A stretch of DNA of 64,000 nt from Allolobophora icterica (GCA_963556255.1 OY744607.1:1744828-1808827), one strand, 5' to 3'. Numbered from the stretch's first letter, positions 13,435 to 26,070 are shown. Notes: generated by a model not told the origin, from the sequence alone. Made by a program: numbers and translations.

Positions 13435-14340
13435 AGCACTTTCAATGTTAAAGAGCATTTGCCAGTCCTGTGACCATCTGAACATTCTTCTTAGATCTTC
13501 CCGCAGTATCTCCGCTTCTTCATCATCATCCACTGCGCTACATAGCATTGTATTATCTGCAAACTTATGGTGGATGGATGGATGGATGGATGGATGGATG
13601 GATGGATGGATGGATGGATGGATGGATGGATGGATGGATGGATGGATGGATGGATGGATGGATGGATGGATGGATGGATGGATGGATGGATGGATGGATG
13701 GATGGATGGATGGATGGATGGATGGATGGATGGATGGATGGATGGATGGATGGATGGATGGATGGATGGATGGATGGACGGATTTTAGATAAAGTCCCAT
13801 CGTCTATGTCATTAATAAAAAAAGTACGAACAACAGTGGCCCAAGCACTGATCCTTGTGGTACTCCACTTAGCACTGTCGTCCAGCCAGAGTGTTTATCA
13901 CCTATTCCCACCTTTTGTCTTCTACATGATAACGAGCTTTGAATCCAAGTTAGTACCTGCCCTCTAATCCCACCTGCTTGCAACTTTTTGGCCAGCCTTA
14001 CATGAGGCACTTTGTCAAATTCCTTGGCAAAATCTAGGTAAATTTTATCTTCAGGTTTTCCCTCGTCAGTACTCTCATATAGACCTCCTCAAAGAACTCC
14101 AACAGATTTGTCAAACATGAACGGCCTTTAGTAAATCCATGTTGACATGCAGCTGATTATAATATCATTCTCATTTTTAAAATGTTCCACTATATAACCC
14201 TTAATAATTCTCTCCACCGCATTGGTTAAACTGACTGGTCCGTGGTTACCTGGATCACTTCTAATTCTTTTTTGTAAACAATGGCACCATGAGTTCATTC
14301 CTCCATTCCCGAGGTACTTCTGCTTTGTCACAAGACAGTG
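13435..14340 (-). mobile_element. Dead CR1-like retrotransposon, reverse transcriptase region, split by a microsatellite
   Basis: On the - strand, pieces in different frames give DPGNHGPVSLTNAVERIIKG, then [20 protein letters not shown], then the RT motif [16 protein letters not shown]. After the TGGA array comes [19 protein letters not shown], the catalytic region with the FADD motif altered to FADN, and [16 protein letters not shown]. The order matches RT blocks of the CR1/Jockey group. Several frameshifts make it inactive. Confidence 0.85.
13568..13779. repeat. (TGGA)n microsatellite inside the reverse transcriptase
   Basis: About 53 perfect TGGA units. It sits between the [10 protein letters not shown] block and the FADN block of the retrotransposon. 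The long open frames here (repeating WMDG or IHPS) are artefacts of the repeat. Confidence 0.97.
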
Positions 14341-14624
14341 GCGCTTAATAATAAAGTAAGAAACGTAAAATACATAGACAGCTCTGGAGAAGCTTTTCGG
14401 GGATTATGGACAACTCCTCTGTGCATGGACATGTATTGAGAGATAGGTGCAATAGCATCATCTTACTTTACTTTACCTTGATTAGCCTTACCTTTCTTCA
14501 ACTTACCTTGCTTAGAGTTGCTTTATGTAAGCTTACTTTACCTTACCCTAAGCAAGATCTCTTCTCAAATGAGAATCCGATTGACAGATCCAATATCGTT
14601 TCATAGGATGGCATGCCATGACAG

Positions 14625-14705
14625 ATTAGGTCAAGTCATATCAAATCAAATCAAGTCAAGTCAAGTCATGTCAAATCAAATCGAGTCAAATCAGGTCAAG
14701 TCGTG
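14625..14705. repeat. TCAAR pentanucleotide repeat
   Basis: Imperfect runs of TCAAG and TCAAA from about 14628 to 14700. Confidence 0.8.
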
Positions 14706-14821
14706 CAATATAAAACAATGAAATTAATATAGAAATGTGAAACACGATGGCCTAACACAACATAGCAGAACATAAGTTTATAGTGTGTCAACAGACTCTT
14801 CCCCTGTGCTATCACTGAATT

Positions 14822-15078
14822 ATACCATTCTGCATCCATCCGTCCATCCATCCATCCATTCATCCAGCCACCTATCAATTTATCCATTTCTCCATTCATC
14901 TATCCACCCATCTATTCACCCACCTATCCATTCATCCATGCCTCCATTAATCCATTCATCCATTCACCCATCCATACATGCATACATCCATCCTTACATT
15001 CATGCATCCATTCATTCATCCATCCATTCATTTATCAATCCATTTACCCATTCATTCATCCATCCATCCATGACCCTC
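14822..15078. repeat. CCAT-type tetranucleotide array
   Basis: About 250 bases of imperfect CCAT/TCAT units. Frames across it are low-complexity. Confidence 0.9.
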
Positions 15079-15324
15079 CATCATCCGCTGCCTCGTGCTC
15101 CATTTCGCTCCATTGGTTTCTTGACAGACACCATCCCTACGTGTTTACCTACCTGTAACTTGCTAGGCAACAGCAGGTGACATCTTTGAACTTCATCTTC
15201 TTTCTTCTTCGATGTACACTTGTAGTGTGAATGTGCTCGTATGTAGGTCTCTTGTCCGTTTGTTCATTTCTATGTTGAAGTGCGTGCACTGAGTGTTTCT
15301 GCTGCACGTAATGCGTGAATAGAC

Positions 15325-15765
15325 ACAAGAGTATGTAATGTATGTATATTTGTAGGTATGTACGTATGTAAGTACGTATATAAGAATGCATATATGTATG
15401 TATGCATATAAGCATGCATACATATGTATGTGTGTATGTTTGTATGTATGTATCCGTGTATGTCATAAATGAGTCGGGGGTAAGTGTGTCTTTGTGTGAG
15501 TGTGTTTGCCTATACGTGTGTGTATCTGTTTAAACGTGTGAGTGTGTGTCTGCTTATACGTGTGAGTGTGTGGTTTACAATTAAAATAAGCTAAAACATC
15601 ACACTTACCGTTGAAAATGCGAGTTCGGTACGGTCCCATTCGTAATTTCAGCTATGAATTATTGTCGGTGGAAAGGTCAGAGACGACGTCAGTCAGTCAG
15701 TCAGTCAGTCAGTCAATCAGTCAGTCAGTCAGTCAGTCAGTCAGTCAGTCAGTCAGTTAATCAGA
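15325..15765. repeat. TATG, GTGTGAG and CAGT repeat block
   Basis: Three neighbouring arrays: TATG to about 15460, a 35-bp GTGTGAGTGTGTTTGCCTAT type minisatellite at 15480-15575, and CAGT at 15686-15757. Confidence 0.85.
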
Positions 15766-15779
15766 AAATCCTCTTTAGC

Positions 15780-16642
15780 CAACACCCGCTTTGTTTTTGC
15801 CTATTCGCAAGATGACGCCAGCGTTACAAGTCGACTTCATACTGTCGATGTTGATGGGAAAATCTGCCGTCCAGATTCAGAAGTTTTTCCTTGTCTCTCT
15901 GTTAGTTTTCCGTGACAACAACAGTGTCCCAAATGTTGGGACAGTACAATGGTTCGGTACACAGTTTTGTGCGTTAGGACAAAAACCGGGATCGATCCCT
16001 GAATGGATGGACGAGGTTTATCGTTTTAAGCTTTGTAGCTGGGCCATTATGGAACAAATTTGATAAGCTCTCAAAGCTTTGTTACCACGCTTTCGATTGC
16101 GGTCGGGCCATTACGCGTGTAGGCAATCGCGTGCTTATTTACGTAGCGCCTTTTCAGAGAGGATCGTTGATGATTCTTAACAGAGAGTACATGGTATCAT
16201 CTCTAGGGGGAATACAAACACATACTGTCACGGCTGAACGCACTTCTCGATGCATTAGTCGTCACGCTTGAATAAAGGCAATGACAGAAAAGATTGTTAA
16301 CTGGTGATACCTCAGTGTGGTGGTATTTGCGAAAGCTGGACCCTATCGAGCGATAGCTGAGTTGCTCCGTTGAAAGTGATGTATTTAAGAGTTGACGTAG
16401 AGTCGCTTGATGATAAATGTTCTAGAAGGGAATTTACTGACTACTGACTGATTTACAACTTTTCTTTACTGATTTGAAACGAAATTTGCTTACTTAGCAC
16501 GGAAGTAACTGACTTAAAATGTAATAAACTGATTTTTAACCAATTCATCTTTACATAACAAGGAGTTACCTGGCTTGCAACGGAAGAACTTTAGAACTAA
16601 GTTATCTGACTTGCAAGAGAACTTATTGACTGTTGTGGTGCG
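15780..16642 (+). repeat. Upstream flank of copy 3 (duplicate of 6560-7312)
   Basis: Shares blocks in the same order with the flank of copy 2, including the GACTTGCAACGGAA-type repeats just before the start codon. It probably contains the promoter and 5' UTR. A 60-base stretch near 16440-16560 is longer here than in copy 2. Confidence 0.65.
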
Positions 16643-16688
16643 ATGTCATCGTTTCAACGAATCCTTGTGCTTGCTTTGTGCAATATTG
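16643..16688 (+). CDS. Copy 3, signal-peptide exon 1
   Basis: Encodes MSSFQRILVLALCNI plus one base before a GTAAGT donor. It aligns base by base with 7313-7358 of copy 2 and has the same phase. The next acceptor (tgtttgtgtttattcag at 17668) supplies TG, so the split codon is GTG. A Cys-Asn pair replaces the Ser-Ile of copy 2 near the likely signal-peptidase site. Confidence 0.8.
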
Positions 16689-17668
16689 GTAAGTCTGTTG
16701 TTTCGCCTCGTTGCGTATCGTTTCACCTGGTTGCACAGCCGGGTTTAAGAGGAAATAGGCTTAGTGACCTAGATGTGTGATTTTGTTGTTTTAAAGCTTC
16801 ATTTAACAACACTGTAGCGCTCTCTAAAACTACTGCCTCAGAAATACTATGTCATGTCCCTATAAAATATTTCAGCGCAGGATCAAAAAGTGGTTGTGAC
16901 CGTCACCACCAGTTTTGAAATTGGTGGGAACCGGACGCCACAATACAAAGTTTCACCTATGTGTCTGGCTAAGTACACAGATATGAGTAAGATTCTGTAA
17001 AACCGTTACACATATTTCGAGAGGTTCCTAGAGTCTCTATTTGTAGGCTATTTGAAGCTACATTCTATGAAACTTTTATGAAACTGACGCAAAAAATTGC
17101 TCAGTGAACATTTTCGGCTATGTGGCCGAATGTGGCGTTTCAGCGCCTGTTTGTCAGACACCAAACAACGCTTTATAGAAGTTCAGAGCGGGCGCTTTCT
17201 GAGGCGCTATATTAAGTGTGTTGAAGCATACATACATACATACATACATACATACATACATACATACATACATACATACAATGTATTATCATAGTTATTA
17301 TTATTGTTATTGTTGCTAATAGCAACTATTAATATGATGAATTTATTAAGCGCCACTTTCTAATGACGAAGCATCCATCGATGGCGCTGAACAATTGTGA
17401 GTGAAGGACTTGCTCAAGGTCCCTACACATTAAACGTCTCAGGGGAGGAACTTCGAACCCGTCCTCTTTGTGTTCCACGTCGAGCAACCTAACCAATCGG
17501 CTACCGTGTCCCGTCCTAATCATAATCTCAAAATTTCTAAAGCGCTACTTTAAGCTAGGCGCTGAGCATCAGCTTATTCACGAGCGCTGCGTCCTATCAG
17601 AGGGGTTGTCCGCAGAGGTAATGACATACGTAGCTGTTTCCTTATTTACGCTGTTTGTGTTTATTCAG
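16689..17668 (+). other. Intron 1 of copy 3
   Basis: About 980 bases with GT-AG ends. It holds an ACAT array (17225-17280), a short ATT run and the SINE at 17330-17550. It is collinear with intron 1 of copy 2 apart from the retrotransposon there. Confidence 0.65.
17330..17550 (-). mobile_element. tRNA-like SINE, orthologous to 9497-9710
   Basis: Carries the same box A like GGTAGCCGATTGGTTAGG and box B like GACGGGTTCGAAGTTCC on the - strand, and the same 3' sequence with TTATTAAGCGCCACTTTCTA on +. It lies in the same intron position as in copy 2. Confidence 0.65.
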
Positions 17669-18136
17669 TGTGCTCGCCCAATCCACCTCCGCCAATCGGC
17701 AATGACCTTATCCTCAACGTCGACGACCACCTGCGTGAGCTCTACCTGGACGGAGTTCCGGTTCCGTTAGGGAGTCTCCCGAATGCGAACGAATGGATCA
17801 TTCCTGACAGAATTCCCCTGCCATACGATACCAAGGTTATAGCCGTCCTTGGTGAGAATCTAGGGGAGGGCGCAGTCTTGGTGGCCTCCGACATGGGCGG
17901 TTGGGTGCTCTCGGACCACCTCTGGAAGTACAGCACCGTCTATTTTTCCAACTGGATGAAAGTGAACTTTGATGACACGGCCTGGAATAGCTCGTACGTG
18001 GTAAAACGCAACGACGGTTACGGATGGATACGTTTTCCCTGTGTTAGTCGTCACGCTTCGCTGATATGGTCGCCGAATTTCCTCAACTTTGCAACCAACG
18101 ACAATAAGCTGTACTTTCGGCTGAGACTACAGAAAG
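17669..18136 (+). CDS. Copy 3, main domain exon 2
   Basis: The exon lies between a strong cag acceptor and an AAAG/gtaagt donor, phase 1 at both ends. It encodes CSPNPPPPIGNDLILNVDD, ELYLDGVPVPLGSLPNANEW, TKVIAVLGEN, VASDMGGWVLSD, LWKYSTVYFSNW, DTAWNSSYVV, SRHASLIWSPNFLNF and KLYFRLRLQK. It lacks the TTTQRPL extension of the Pro-rich linker in copy 2 and has two extra residues in the PVPLGS loop. With exons 16643-16688 and 19213-19469 it makes a 256-residue secreted protein. The domain is unrecognised by name; a galactose-binding-like fold is a guess. Confidence 0.87.
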
Positions 18137-19212
18137 GTAAGTGTTGATTAACAGGTAGGCTCAGGTTAGACAGAGGTAGGTGTTGATTGACAGGTGGACT
18201 CCGAGTAATCAAAGGCAGGTGTTGATAGACTGACAGACTTGGAATTAACAACGGCAGTTGTTGCAAATACTCTATTGTTCGTAAATAGACCTTGATAATT
18301 TCTTCTAACAGTCCACACGACGTCATAAAACTGCAAAATACTATATATTTTTGGTAAATAGTCCTTCCAAATTTCGTTGTCCCATGAACGAAGAAAGTCC
18401 CCAAGAGCGACGATTACGTTTAAGTCGTCAGCGACGGTAAAGATGGATGTCGACAAATCCATAAAGAGCTTGAATTTTCACTCGCAATGTGACTTGTAAA
18501 CAAGTAATCCAACAAGCAGTTTCTTTTCTCTTCCTATTAATCCGTTCATTTTCTTTTTCAACCCGTCATAAGACGGGTAAATACTCTAGTATCTAAAATA
18601 AAATCTATAAGGAGAATCACACACTGCAATCGACTGACTGTTAGGCACACGAACCATTGAACTATTGCGCATCCACTGAATTTCTGCAGCACCAGTCTTT
18701 CTCTCTGGAATCACTCAAACAAAACATTTCCTGGATAACCTTCTACTCAGCTGACCCAGTGACCCAATGACCCTATGACCAATTGACCCAATGACCCCGT
18801 GACCCACTGTCATCATCTTCTATCTGATCATTATCCATCTATTTGGCACCTTTCCAAAATTAAATAAATTTATAATTATCCGGCACCTTTCCAGCTACGC
18901 TCTGCATCTCTGCAAGATTTTCTCAGAAGACGCCGTATTTATAAATAGCTACAACACGTGACGTTACTCTAGATCATCGCTAATCTAATCTAATGACTTC
19001 TATAGCGCCTTTGTTATGATGCCCAACACATCAGTCGATGATTGCTTTGAATGAAGTCGCAATCAAGCATGAAGGCAGCGGATTTGTGAGACGCCTAAAA
19101 GGCGCTATATAAATCGTCTTGGTATATACATTCATGCATAGTCCATTGTTGTGAAGTTGACTGTTGTTACTGGTGCCATATAATCTATTCTTTAGATGTA
19201 TTTGTCTTTCAG
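18137..19212 (+). other. Intron 2 of copy 3, without the retrotransposon
   Basis: GT-AG ends (gtaagt, tttgtctttcag). It shares the TTGATTGACAGGTAGRCT motifs, the TGACCCAATGACCC-type run (18755-18800) and TTACTCTAGATCATCGCTAA with intron 2 of copy 2. The reverse transcriptase remnant of copies 1 and 2 is absent. Confidence 0.65.
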
Positions 19213-19469
19213 ATGTCCTGCGTCGAAACTTCGACTTGATTGCATCGGATCAGATGGTGCAAGGGATAACTGGTTGTTTCCGCAGCCGACGCATCCAGTG
19301 CGCCTCCAGCTGCTCCCAGAGGACATCACTCTGTGCTGGCTTCCAGCACCACAAAGCCACCGACACATGTTGCCGCCTTTCGGCTGCTGAGCTTCAGTTT
19401 GGCGGCAGGATGCAAGCGGCAGGATGGAAGATCTGGTCATCAGTAGTTCTCAATGAAACCTGTTGCTAA
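19213..19469 (+). CDS. Copy 3, cysteine-rich exon 3
   Basis: Encodes VLRRNFDLIASDQMVQGITG, CFRSRRIQCASSCSQRTSLC, AGFQHHKATDTCCRLSAAEL and ends NETCC at TAA 19467-19469. All cysteines seen in copies 1 and 2 are kept, as is WKIW. The exon is the same length as in copy 2. The open frame and conserved cysteines indicate that copy 3 is probably functional. Confidence 0.86.
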
Positions 19470-19474
19470 GCAGT

Positions 19475-19795
19475 TCTGATTGGTCACAATTTGTGCTAAT
19501 ACAAGCTCTTATTGGTCAGGACTTGTATCGATTGAAAGCTCTGATTGGTCGGAACTTAGGTTGATTTTAATATCTTTGATTGGTCGGAACTTGTGTGGAT
19601 TAATAGCTCTGATTGGTTGGAACTTGTCTTGAATAATAGCTGTGATTGGTCGGAACTAGTGTTGATTAATTTCTTTGACTTTTCGGAACTTGTGTTGATA
19701 AAAACTCTAGTTGATTGGTACTTCTGTTTAAGAAAGCTCTGATTGGTTGTAATTTTCATTGCTAGACAACTCTGATTGGTCAGATAATGTGTTGG
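19475..19795 (+). repeat. ATTGG minisatellite after copy 3
   Basis: About nine units of roughly 35 bases with CTGATTGGTCGGAACTTG and TTGATTAATAGC cores. It is the longest of the three arrays. Confidence 0.8.
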
Positions 19796-19804
19796 AAATG
19801 CATG

Positions 19805-20110
<306 letters not shown>

Positions 20111-20419
20111 AATAGAACAACAACTGAAATAACATAAAACAAAATTTTCTTTCGTGTTAGAACATTACTGCCATCTAGAGGGGGAACTCCGCAGCCAAAC
20201 TTTTCCACAACTCTTCACCTTTTGCATTTGAGAATTTCCAACCAAATGTTCTTTTCAGTTCCTAAATGATTTACATCTGTCTACGGGTGGCCTTAGGCTT
20301 TTACTTAGAGAATCCGCTATTTCCTCTGCAAGATTGGTTTCGCTTCATTCGCTAGATGGTTCTCATGTATGAAAAATCTGTAAGCTAATAATCTCGTCCA
20401 AACTATTCGTAATCGTAAT

Positions 20420-20600
20420 CGTAAACAGAAAAATTCTAAAGCTTCACTCAAAAGAGTACCAGCTTATTCACGGGTGCTACATCTAGTCAGAAGGGTTGTC
20501 GAGAGGTTTTCAATGAGATCAAAATCCGGTTGTCAGGGAATCCAGAAAGAGGGGCAGAGGAGGTGCGAAGGCGGGTGTCTTAGAGGTCGAGAAGAAATTT
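20420..20600 (+). repeat. Dispersed repeat C copy after copy 3
   Basis: Contains CGTAATCGTAATCGTAAAC, AAAGAGTACCAGCTTATTCA and GTCAGAAGGGTTGTCGAGAG. It is collinear with 5310-5510 after copy 1. Confidence 0.55.
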
Positions 20601-22101
20601 AGTTTAGTTTCGCTGCATTCGCAAGGTGAAGCTCATGTATGCAAATACGTGTGCTAATTGTCGCGTCTACAACATTGCATTTCACACTGTCTCTTCCGAG
20701 AGTATTTGTCGTAGAGGGTATTGGTTTCTAAATAGCAGCTTCTCAGCAGCTAATGACCTCGATATATCATCATAAACGCGCTACTGAAGTATTAATAGCA
20801 GAATGAAAACGCGTTTTAAAGGTGTCGAACAAATTTGAACAAACAGTTTTCAGTTAATGTGTAGTGCTTAACGACATCTTGTGGCTGCCACAGCCGTTGA
20901 CCCGTTGAGTGTTAGAGAAGAATAGCTTCTCAAGTGAGGCAGATATGGGTCTGTTGTTGGCGATTTCATTTTTCTTATAACCTCGGCATATGATGATGGG
21001 TGTCCAATCGCATCCCTGCCGCCAAATTTTTCCACTGATAGTGATTAGCTAGAGGACGCAGGTGGAATCTAAACCTCGCACAAATGTCTGCTCTGGGGGT
21101 TAAGGGTAAAATGGTTAGAGGATATCGACGTCATGGCCTTCCATGCCACCAGGTGTCGTTATATACTGCATTTTAACTAGAACCGCTTAACTACGGTCGA
21201 CACCCTTCAAACGTTTATAATTCTTGATATTTATACTTTTAAAACACAATCAAAACTAATAGGCCTAAGTGTGTTAGATGCTGTAAAATAATTCGTTTGC
21301 ATTCAATCGTAAGAGCTTGCAAGCTTCGTGTATTAAAAAAATGTCGACGTCAATGCCCGAAATTCTCATTTAACATTTTATGTTAACCTTTTAAGTGATC
21401 CATCCAATCGTGAGATGTTGACCAACGATTTCGTAGGTTAAGGTTAACGTCAACGGCTGTTACAGCCACAAGATGTCGTTAAACACTACATATTAACTAC
21501 GAATTGTTTTCGACACCTTTTAAACGCGTTTCCATTCTGCTATATATAATTCACGCGCGATTGGTCGTGGAATGCTTCATTGACTTTTGCCACAAGATGT
21601 CGTTAAACACTGGATGTGCAATATCTAATCATTAAGTAACTTTTAAAAGTTTCTACCGACGATATGTATTCATGAACAGCGTTTGATAACTGAGTAACGT
21701 TAATTTCACGAGGTTAGGCAGGATTTACGTCAATGCCCCAAACAGTAAATCTCCAATTTAACACTGGATATTAACTATAGAGTTCCTGGGGAGTTCTCTA
21801 AATGCGCTTTATAAAAGTCCAGATAAACACGTACAAGTTCTCAACTATATTCGACAACTGTTTCCATTTGTACTTGGCTTGCGTTCAAACTTAAATTAAT
21901 TATCATAAAAGTGACCACAATAAAGTTCGGAATAAAAACTTACAATAACAAAAAATCGCTGAACAACGTATATTAAGTGTAATGTCCTCAACTAGGCCTA
22001 TATTCGACATCTTTTAAATGTTTTTACTATCTGCTATTTATACGTCACTTGCGATCACACTTACAATGAGTTTAATATCACAAAAATTACAATGCTAAAA
22101 T

Positions 22102-22660
22102 TTAGAATAAAAAATCTACAAATGCAAATGATTTGTAATTAATTGGTCCCGGATTTACATGTATGTCCCCAGAAAGTTTAATTAAGATGATGAAGAAGCG
22201 ATAGTGAGTACGATGCTTAAATGGTCTTTTCTGATCCGCTGTCAGGAAATAGGATAGAGGAATGTAAGACAAATGGCCATTTTGAATAGTTGCTGTGGCT
22301 GGCTGTGGACGGGATGTATACATACTTGATGCGAGGGCTTGAGGGATGAAATTGGATATGATAGGCGGTGAGGCTCCGGAGGCTGAGGAGTAAAAGGAGG
22401 ATTGACAAGTGCATGTTAGGCGGTTGAAGTTGGAGGCGATGGTGAATGGATCCAATATGGCTGCTGGCTGGGATGAGGAATGTAGAAAAGATGCATAAAT
22501 TTGGATGAATACTGTGCGAAAAATTAGCAAGAATTTGAAGATATAATGGAACGAACTCACCGGAAGAAGAAGAAGAGTTATCCTGCGAAGAGGTGACTTC
22601 GGCATGTTGAAGGAGACGCAGAAAAGTTAGAAAATAGTTAGAAGGGCGCGCCATACGACC
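22102..22660 (-). mobile_element. 5' fragment of a non-LTR retrotransposon with 2A-like motif
   Basis: Two overlapping open - strand frames run through here. One starts MARPSNYFLTFLRLLQHAEV; the other ends with KLSGDIHVNPGP at 22144-22173, 14 codons before its stop. GDIxxNPGP agrees with the ribosome-skipping 2A-like motif known at the N-terminus of some invertebrate CR1-type retrotransposon proteins. No reverse transcriptase follows downstream on the - strand, so only the 5' part survives. Repeat A sequence lies on both sides. Confidence 0.5.
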
Positions 22661-23463
22661 GCTGGCTCCCGCCGATCATTGAACTATCAGAGAACTTAAC
22701 TTTTTTCGACACCTTTTAAACGCATTCACGCTCTGCAATTTATACTCCACGCGCGTTGAACAGTTACTGTTCGCTCGATCACTATTGATGTCAACGACCA
22801 TGGCAGCCACAAGGTGTCGTTATAAACACTGAAAATTAACTACAAAGCTCGTAACTATATTCGACACCTTTTTAAAGCGTCTACCTTATGCTATTTATAC
22901 CTCAAATGCGATCAATCGTAAGTTTGCATATTGATGGAAACAGCCTAGCTTAAGTCCGTTGTCAACGGAATTGACAGCCACAAGATGTCGTTATAAACAC
23001 TGAATATTAACTGCAAAGCGCTCAACTATATTCGACACCTCTTAAACGTGTTTCCTTTCTGCTGCCTTATTTGCGTTCAAACTTAAAAGCTGTATTATGC
23101 GATACGAACGGTGAGAACTGTTCAAAATTATTTCTGTCGACGTCAACGGCCATTGTTTCCATACTGTGACGTTAAACTCTGGATCCATCCGATCGTGCGA
23201 CCACCAAATTCCTCTAGCGCACGACAATGCCGGCGTCAGAATAAGTGACGCCAGAATAAACATGCGAATTAATAATAATTTTGATAAAATGTCGTTAAAC
23301 ACAGGAAGTTGACTACAAAACGCTCAATTATATTGGACACCTTTTAAACGCGTTTCATTTTTCCTATTAATATTTCACTTGCGTTCGTAGTTATTATAGC
23401 TCAATTTCATTGTTCAGTAACCACATCTAAAGTGTCTGTGCAACAAAACAGTTGTATTTATGC

Positions 23464-23952
23464 CTAGGGATGGGCATATTATTCAGTAAAATGTAATTAA
23501 ATCACAAATTACTTGGGAAAACGTAATTATATATTAGATTATTTGGAATTACACAGTTAAATGTAATTAAATCACAAATTACTTGGGAAAATGTAATTAT
23601 ATTACAAATTACTTGAGAAAATGTAATTGAATTACACATTACAAATTACTCTGGAATTGTGCTGAAAAAATAAATTACAAATTACGTAATTTCAATTCCA
23701 TCAATTACAAATTACTTGCATAATTGGATCAAGAAATTCAGGCAAGAAACACGTGATTTGTTTCAAGTGTTAATTTGTAGGCTATATTACAGTGTTTTAA
23801 ACTTCTTATTTAATTGTTTTAAAAAGCAGCAGCTGTTCGAACAAGTTATCTAATAACCGGCGTCTGCTTGGCCTTACAGTCATTCTTCCGAAACTAAAGA
23901 GTCTTTCTATCGGGGCAGATGAAGTGCAGCATTAAATCTAGACTCCAAAGAT
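23464..23952 (-). mobile_element. hAT transposon remnant
   Basis: On the - strand 23810-23930 reads TSSAPIERLFSFGRMTV, then RPSRRRLLDNLFEQLLLFK and a stop. This is the C-terminal dimerisation region of a hAT transposase. Between it and 23464 lie about six degenerate units with GTAATTAAATCACAAATTAC (23490-23720), then TAGGGATGGGC, a plausible hAT terminus. The opposite end is missing, so no target duplication can be checked. Confidence 0.65.
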
Positions 23953-24299
23953 GGTCTTGACAGCCAACAATAACGAAGCATACAGACAAAAAACGAGCGA
24001 AGCTAAAATACATAAAGACAAAAAGAATACTAGACAATTTAAACTAAGAAAATTACGGGAGAAAAATTTCAGTTATCGTCTATACCACTTTGAATGCCAT
24101 TGGATTGGGTTGAGTTTTACCTTACTGGACGGAGGTCAGGGTTAGGTCGTCGTTAACGGATCTGGCTGCCACAAGATGTCGCTAAACACTGGATAATTAA
24201 CTATGAAGTTCTCAGCAATATTCGACACCTTTTAAAAGCGTTTCCTTTCTGTTATTTATACATCACCTACGTTCAAATACACAGTTAGGGAGCGTGACA

Positions 24300-24900
24300 C
24301 TGTCTGAAAGTAATAAATCGCTGTAAATAATCTTAACCGCTGCTGTATAAGCCACATATTAATAGATATGCAACCTTCTATTCGTGTATATGTATATGCC
24401 CATATATGTACGTATTTCTATACGTCAAACTAAAATTCTTGTTTATTAATGGTCTGTGCCTAGACCTATATACTAAATAACGTTTATACAGTTTACTTGA
24501 ATTTCTGTTAGAAATGTGTAACATAATCACAAATGGTTCTTGTACATCTTACTAGTAACTGAAATCGAGACTCAAATATGTTAGCTACCGAAACAGTTTA
24601 AAGAAAATCGTGTTAACGAACTCTATAGATTAAATATGCATGCTGTTTGTAAAATTGCAAATGTACGATGTTTGATATGACGTCAGCGGCCGATGTTGTC
24701 ATGAGATGTCATTAAACTGATGGTTAAACAAAACAAAATATTAACTTTCTTCCGTGTAATGTCAGGGGCTGCCTCGTCTCCTTCGCGCCACATAGCGGCC
24801 AAGTCACCACAGTGTGCATTATTAGGAAATTAAACATCAATAAATACATTAAATATATTTTAAATGTCTTTGTACTCTATTAAGTTTCCTAGTCTCACTA
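24300..24900. other. AT-rich DNA, no gene seen
   Basis: No recognisable element or exon. A partial repeat A-like block (GTCAGCGGCCGATGTTGTCA) lies near 24680. Confidence 0.4.
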
Positions 24901-25047
24901 GTTCATATAATGACATCGCATCATCCTCGTTCTAGAGAGAAGCTCTCATCTGCCATATATGCATCCGAATTAGATGAGAACCATCTGCTGCAGCAACCCA
25001 TCCCTCTTTTCTTGCGCTATATGAATGTTAATCCTCAACGTTACTCG

Positions 25048-25422
<375 letters not shown>

Positions 25423-25439
25423 GTTCTCAATTCTTTTCC

Positions 25440-25760
25440 TTTAGTCTATTTACTTAACCTGACCCATGTTGTTGTTGCCAGGCGGGACTGTCATGTCCAC
25501 TGTACGGATATTTGTTGTATCAAATTTTGCATCGCGTATTGCTACATATTTCGTTATAAAATCCGCTTGTCTGTCCTCCTTTAAATTCAGGCTTAATTCT
25601 TTCGCTTTTAAAATCGCGAAAAAAATTCGTTTCAGAATTGCTTTCGATTTCTGATAGTCATCGAGTTGTAATAATCATACGATAAAAATTTAGCAGACGA
25701 ATTGCATCAACGATGAAATAGTTGACTAATAACACATTCCACTCCGCCACTATCCTACCT
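25440..25760. other. Single-copy-looking stretch, nothing recognised
   Basis: Short frames only; no motif that I can name. Confidence 0.35.
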
Positions 25761-25767
25761 GTGTAGT

Positions 25768-26070
25768 GCCAGTCCCAAGCCTAGAGAAAGGAGGAGGGCG
25801 ACGCTAATCGTCTTTGTTATGAAACAGTGTCGTTAAACAGCAACTAACAGCAAAAAGAAGTGGGAGAAGTGGAGACTCGCCATAAATGAGCGGCTATTGC
25901 GTGCTGGGGCATCGCCAAAGCCATAAAGAAAGCCATAAAGAACAGCAAAAATACGTTCACGCTAACTCGGTCACTGCCCGTACTCTGGTAGTGCCAGTCC
26001 CAAGCTTAGATGAAACAGGAGGGCGACGCTTATCGTGTTCCTATGACATAGCTTCGTTAAACAGCATCTT
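25768..26070 (+). repeat. Two copies of dispersed repeat B
   Basis: Copies near 25768-25850 and 25988-26065, each with GTGCCAGTCCCAAGC, GGAGGGCGACGCT and a CGTTAAACAGCA end. Confidence 0.65.

Larger units (their letters stand above)
20860..24300. repeat. Cluster of dispersed repeat A
   Basis: A non-coding repeat recurs here many times. Its blocks are GCCACAAGATGTCGTTAAACA, CTATATTCGACACCTTTTAA, ACGCGTTTC, TTCTGCTATTTATAC and CACTTGCGTTCAA. Clear copies start near 21470, 21595, 22805, 22978 and 24168, with parts near 20870 (inverted), 21190, 22700, 23030 and 23330. Further copies are near 3057, 26140, 28420, 31410 and 33190. Units are about 120-170 bases. I found no open frame or polymerase III boxes in it. 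Confidence 0.75.

Noticed and set aside
13548..13967. Long open frames repeating WMDG or IHPS
   Set aside because: They are reading frames of the TGGA microsatellite, open on both strands, with no codon bias or conserved domain.
20860..24300. CRISPR-like array (regularly repeated short block)
   Set aside because: Spacing is irregular, copies are divergent, the genome is animal, and copies also occur singly elsewhere.
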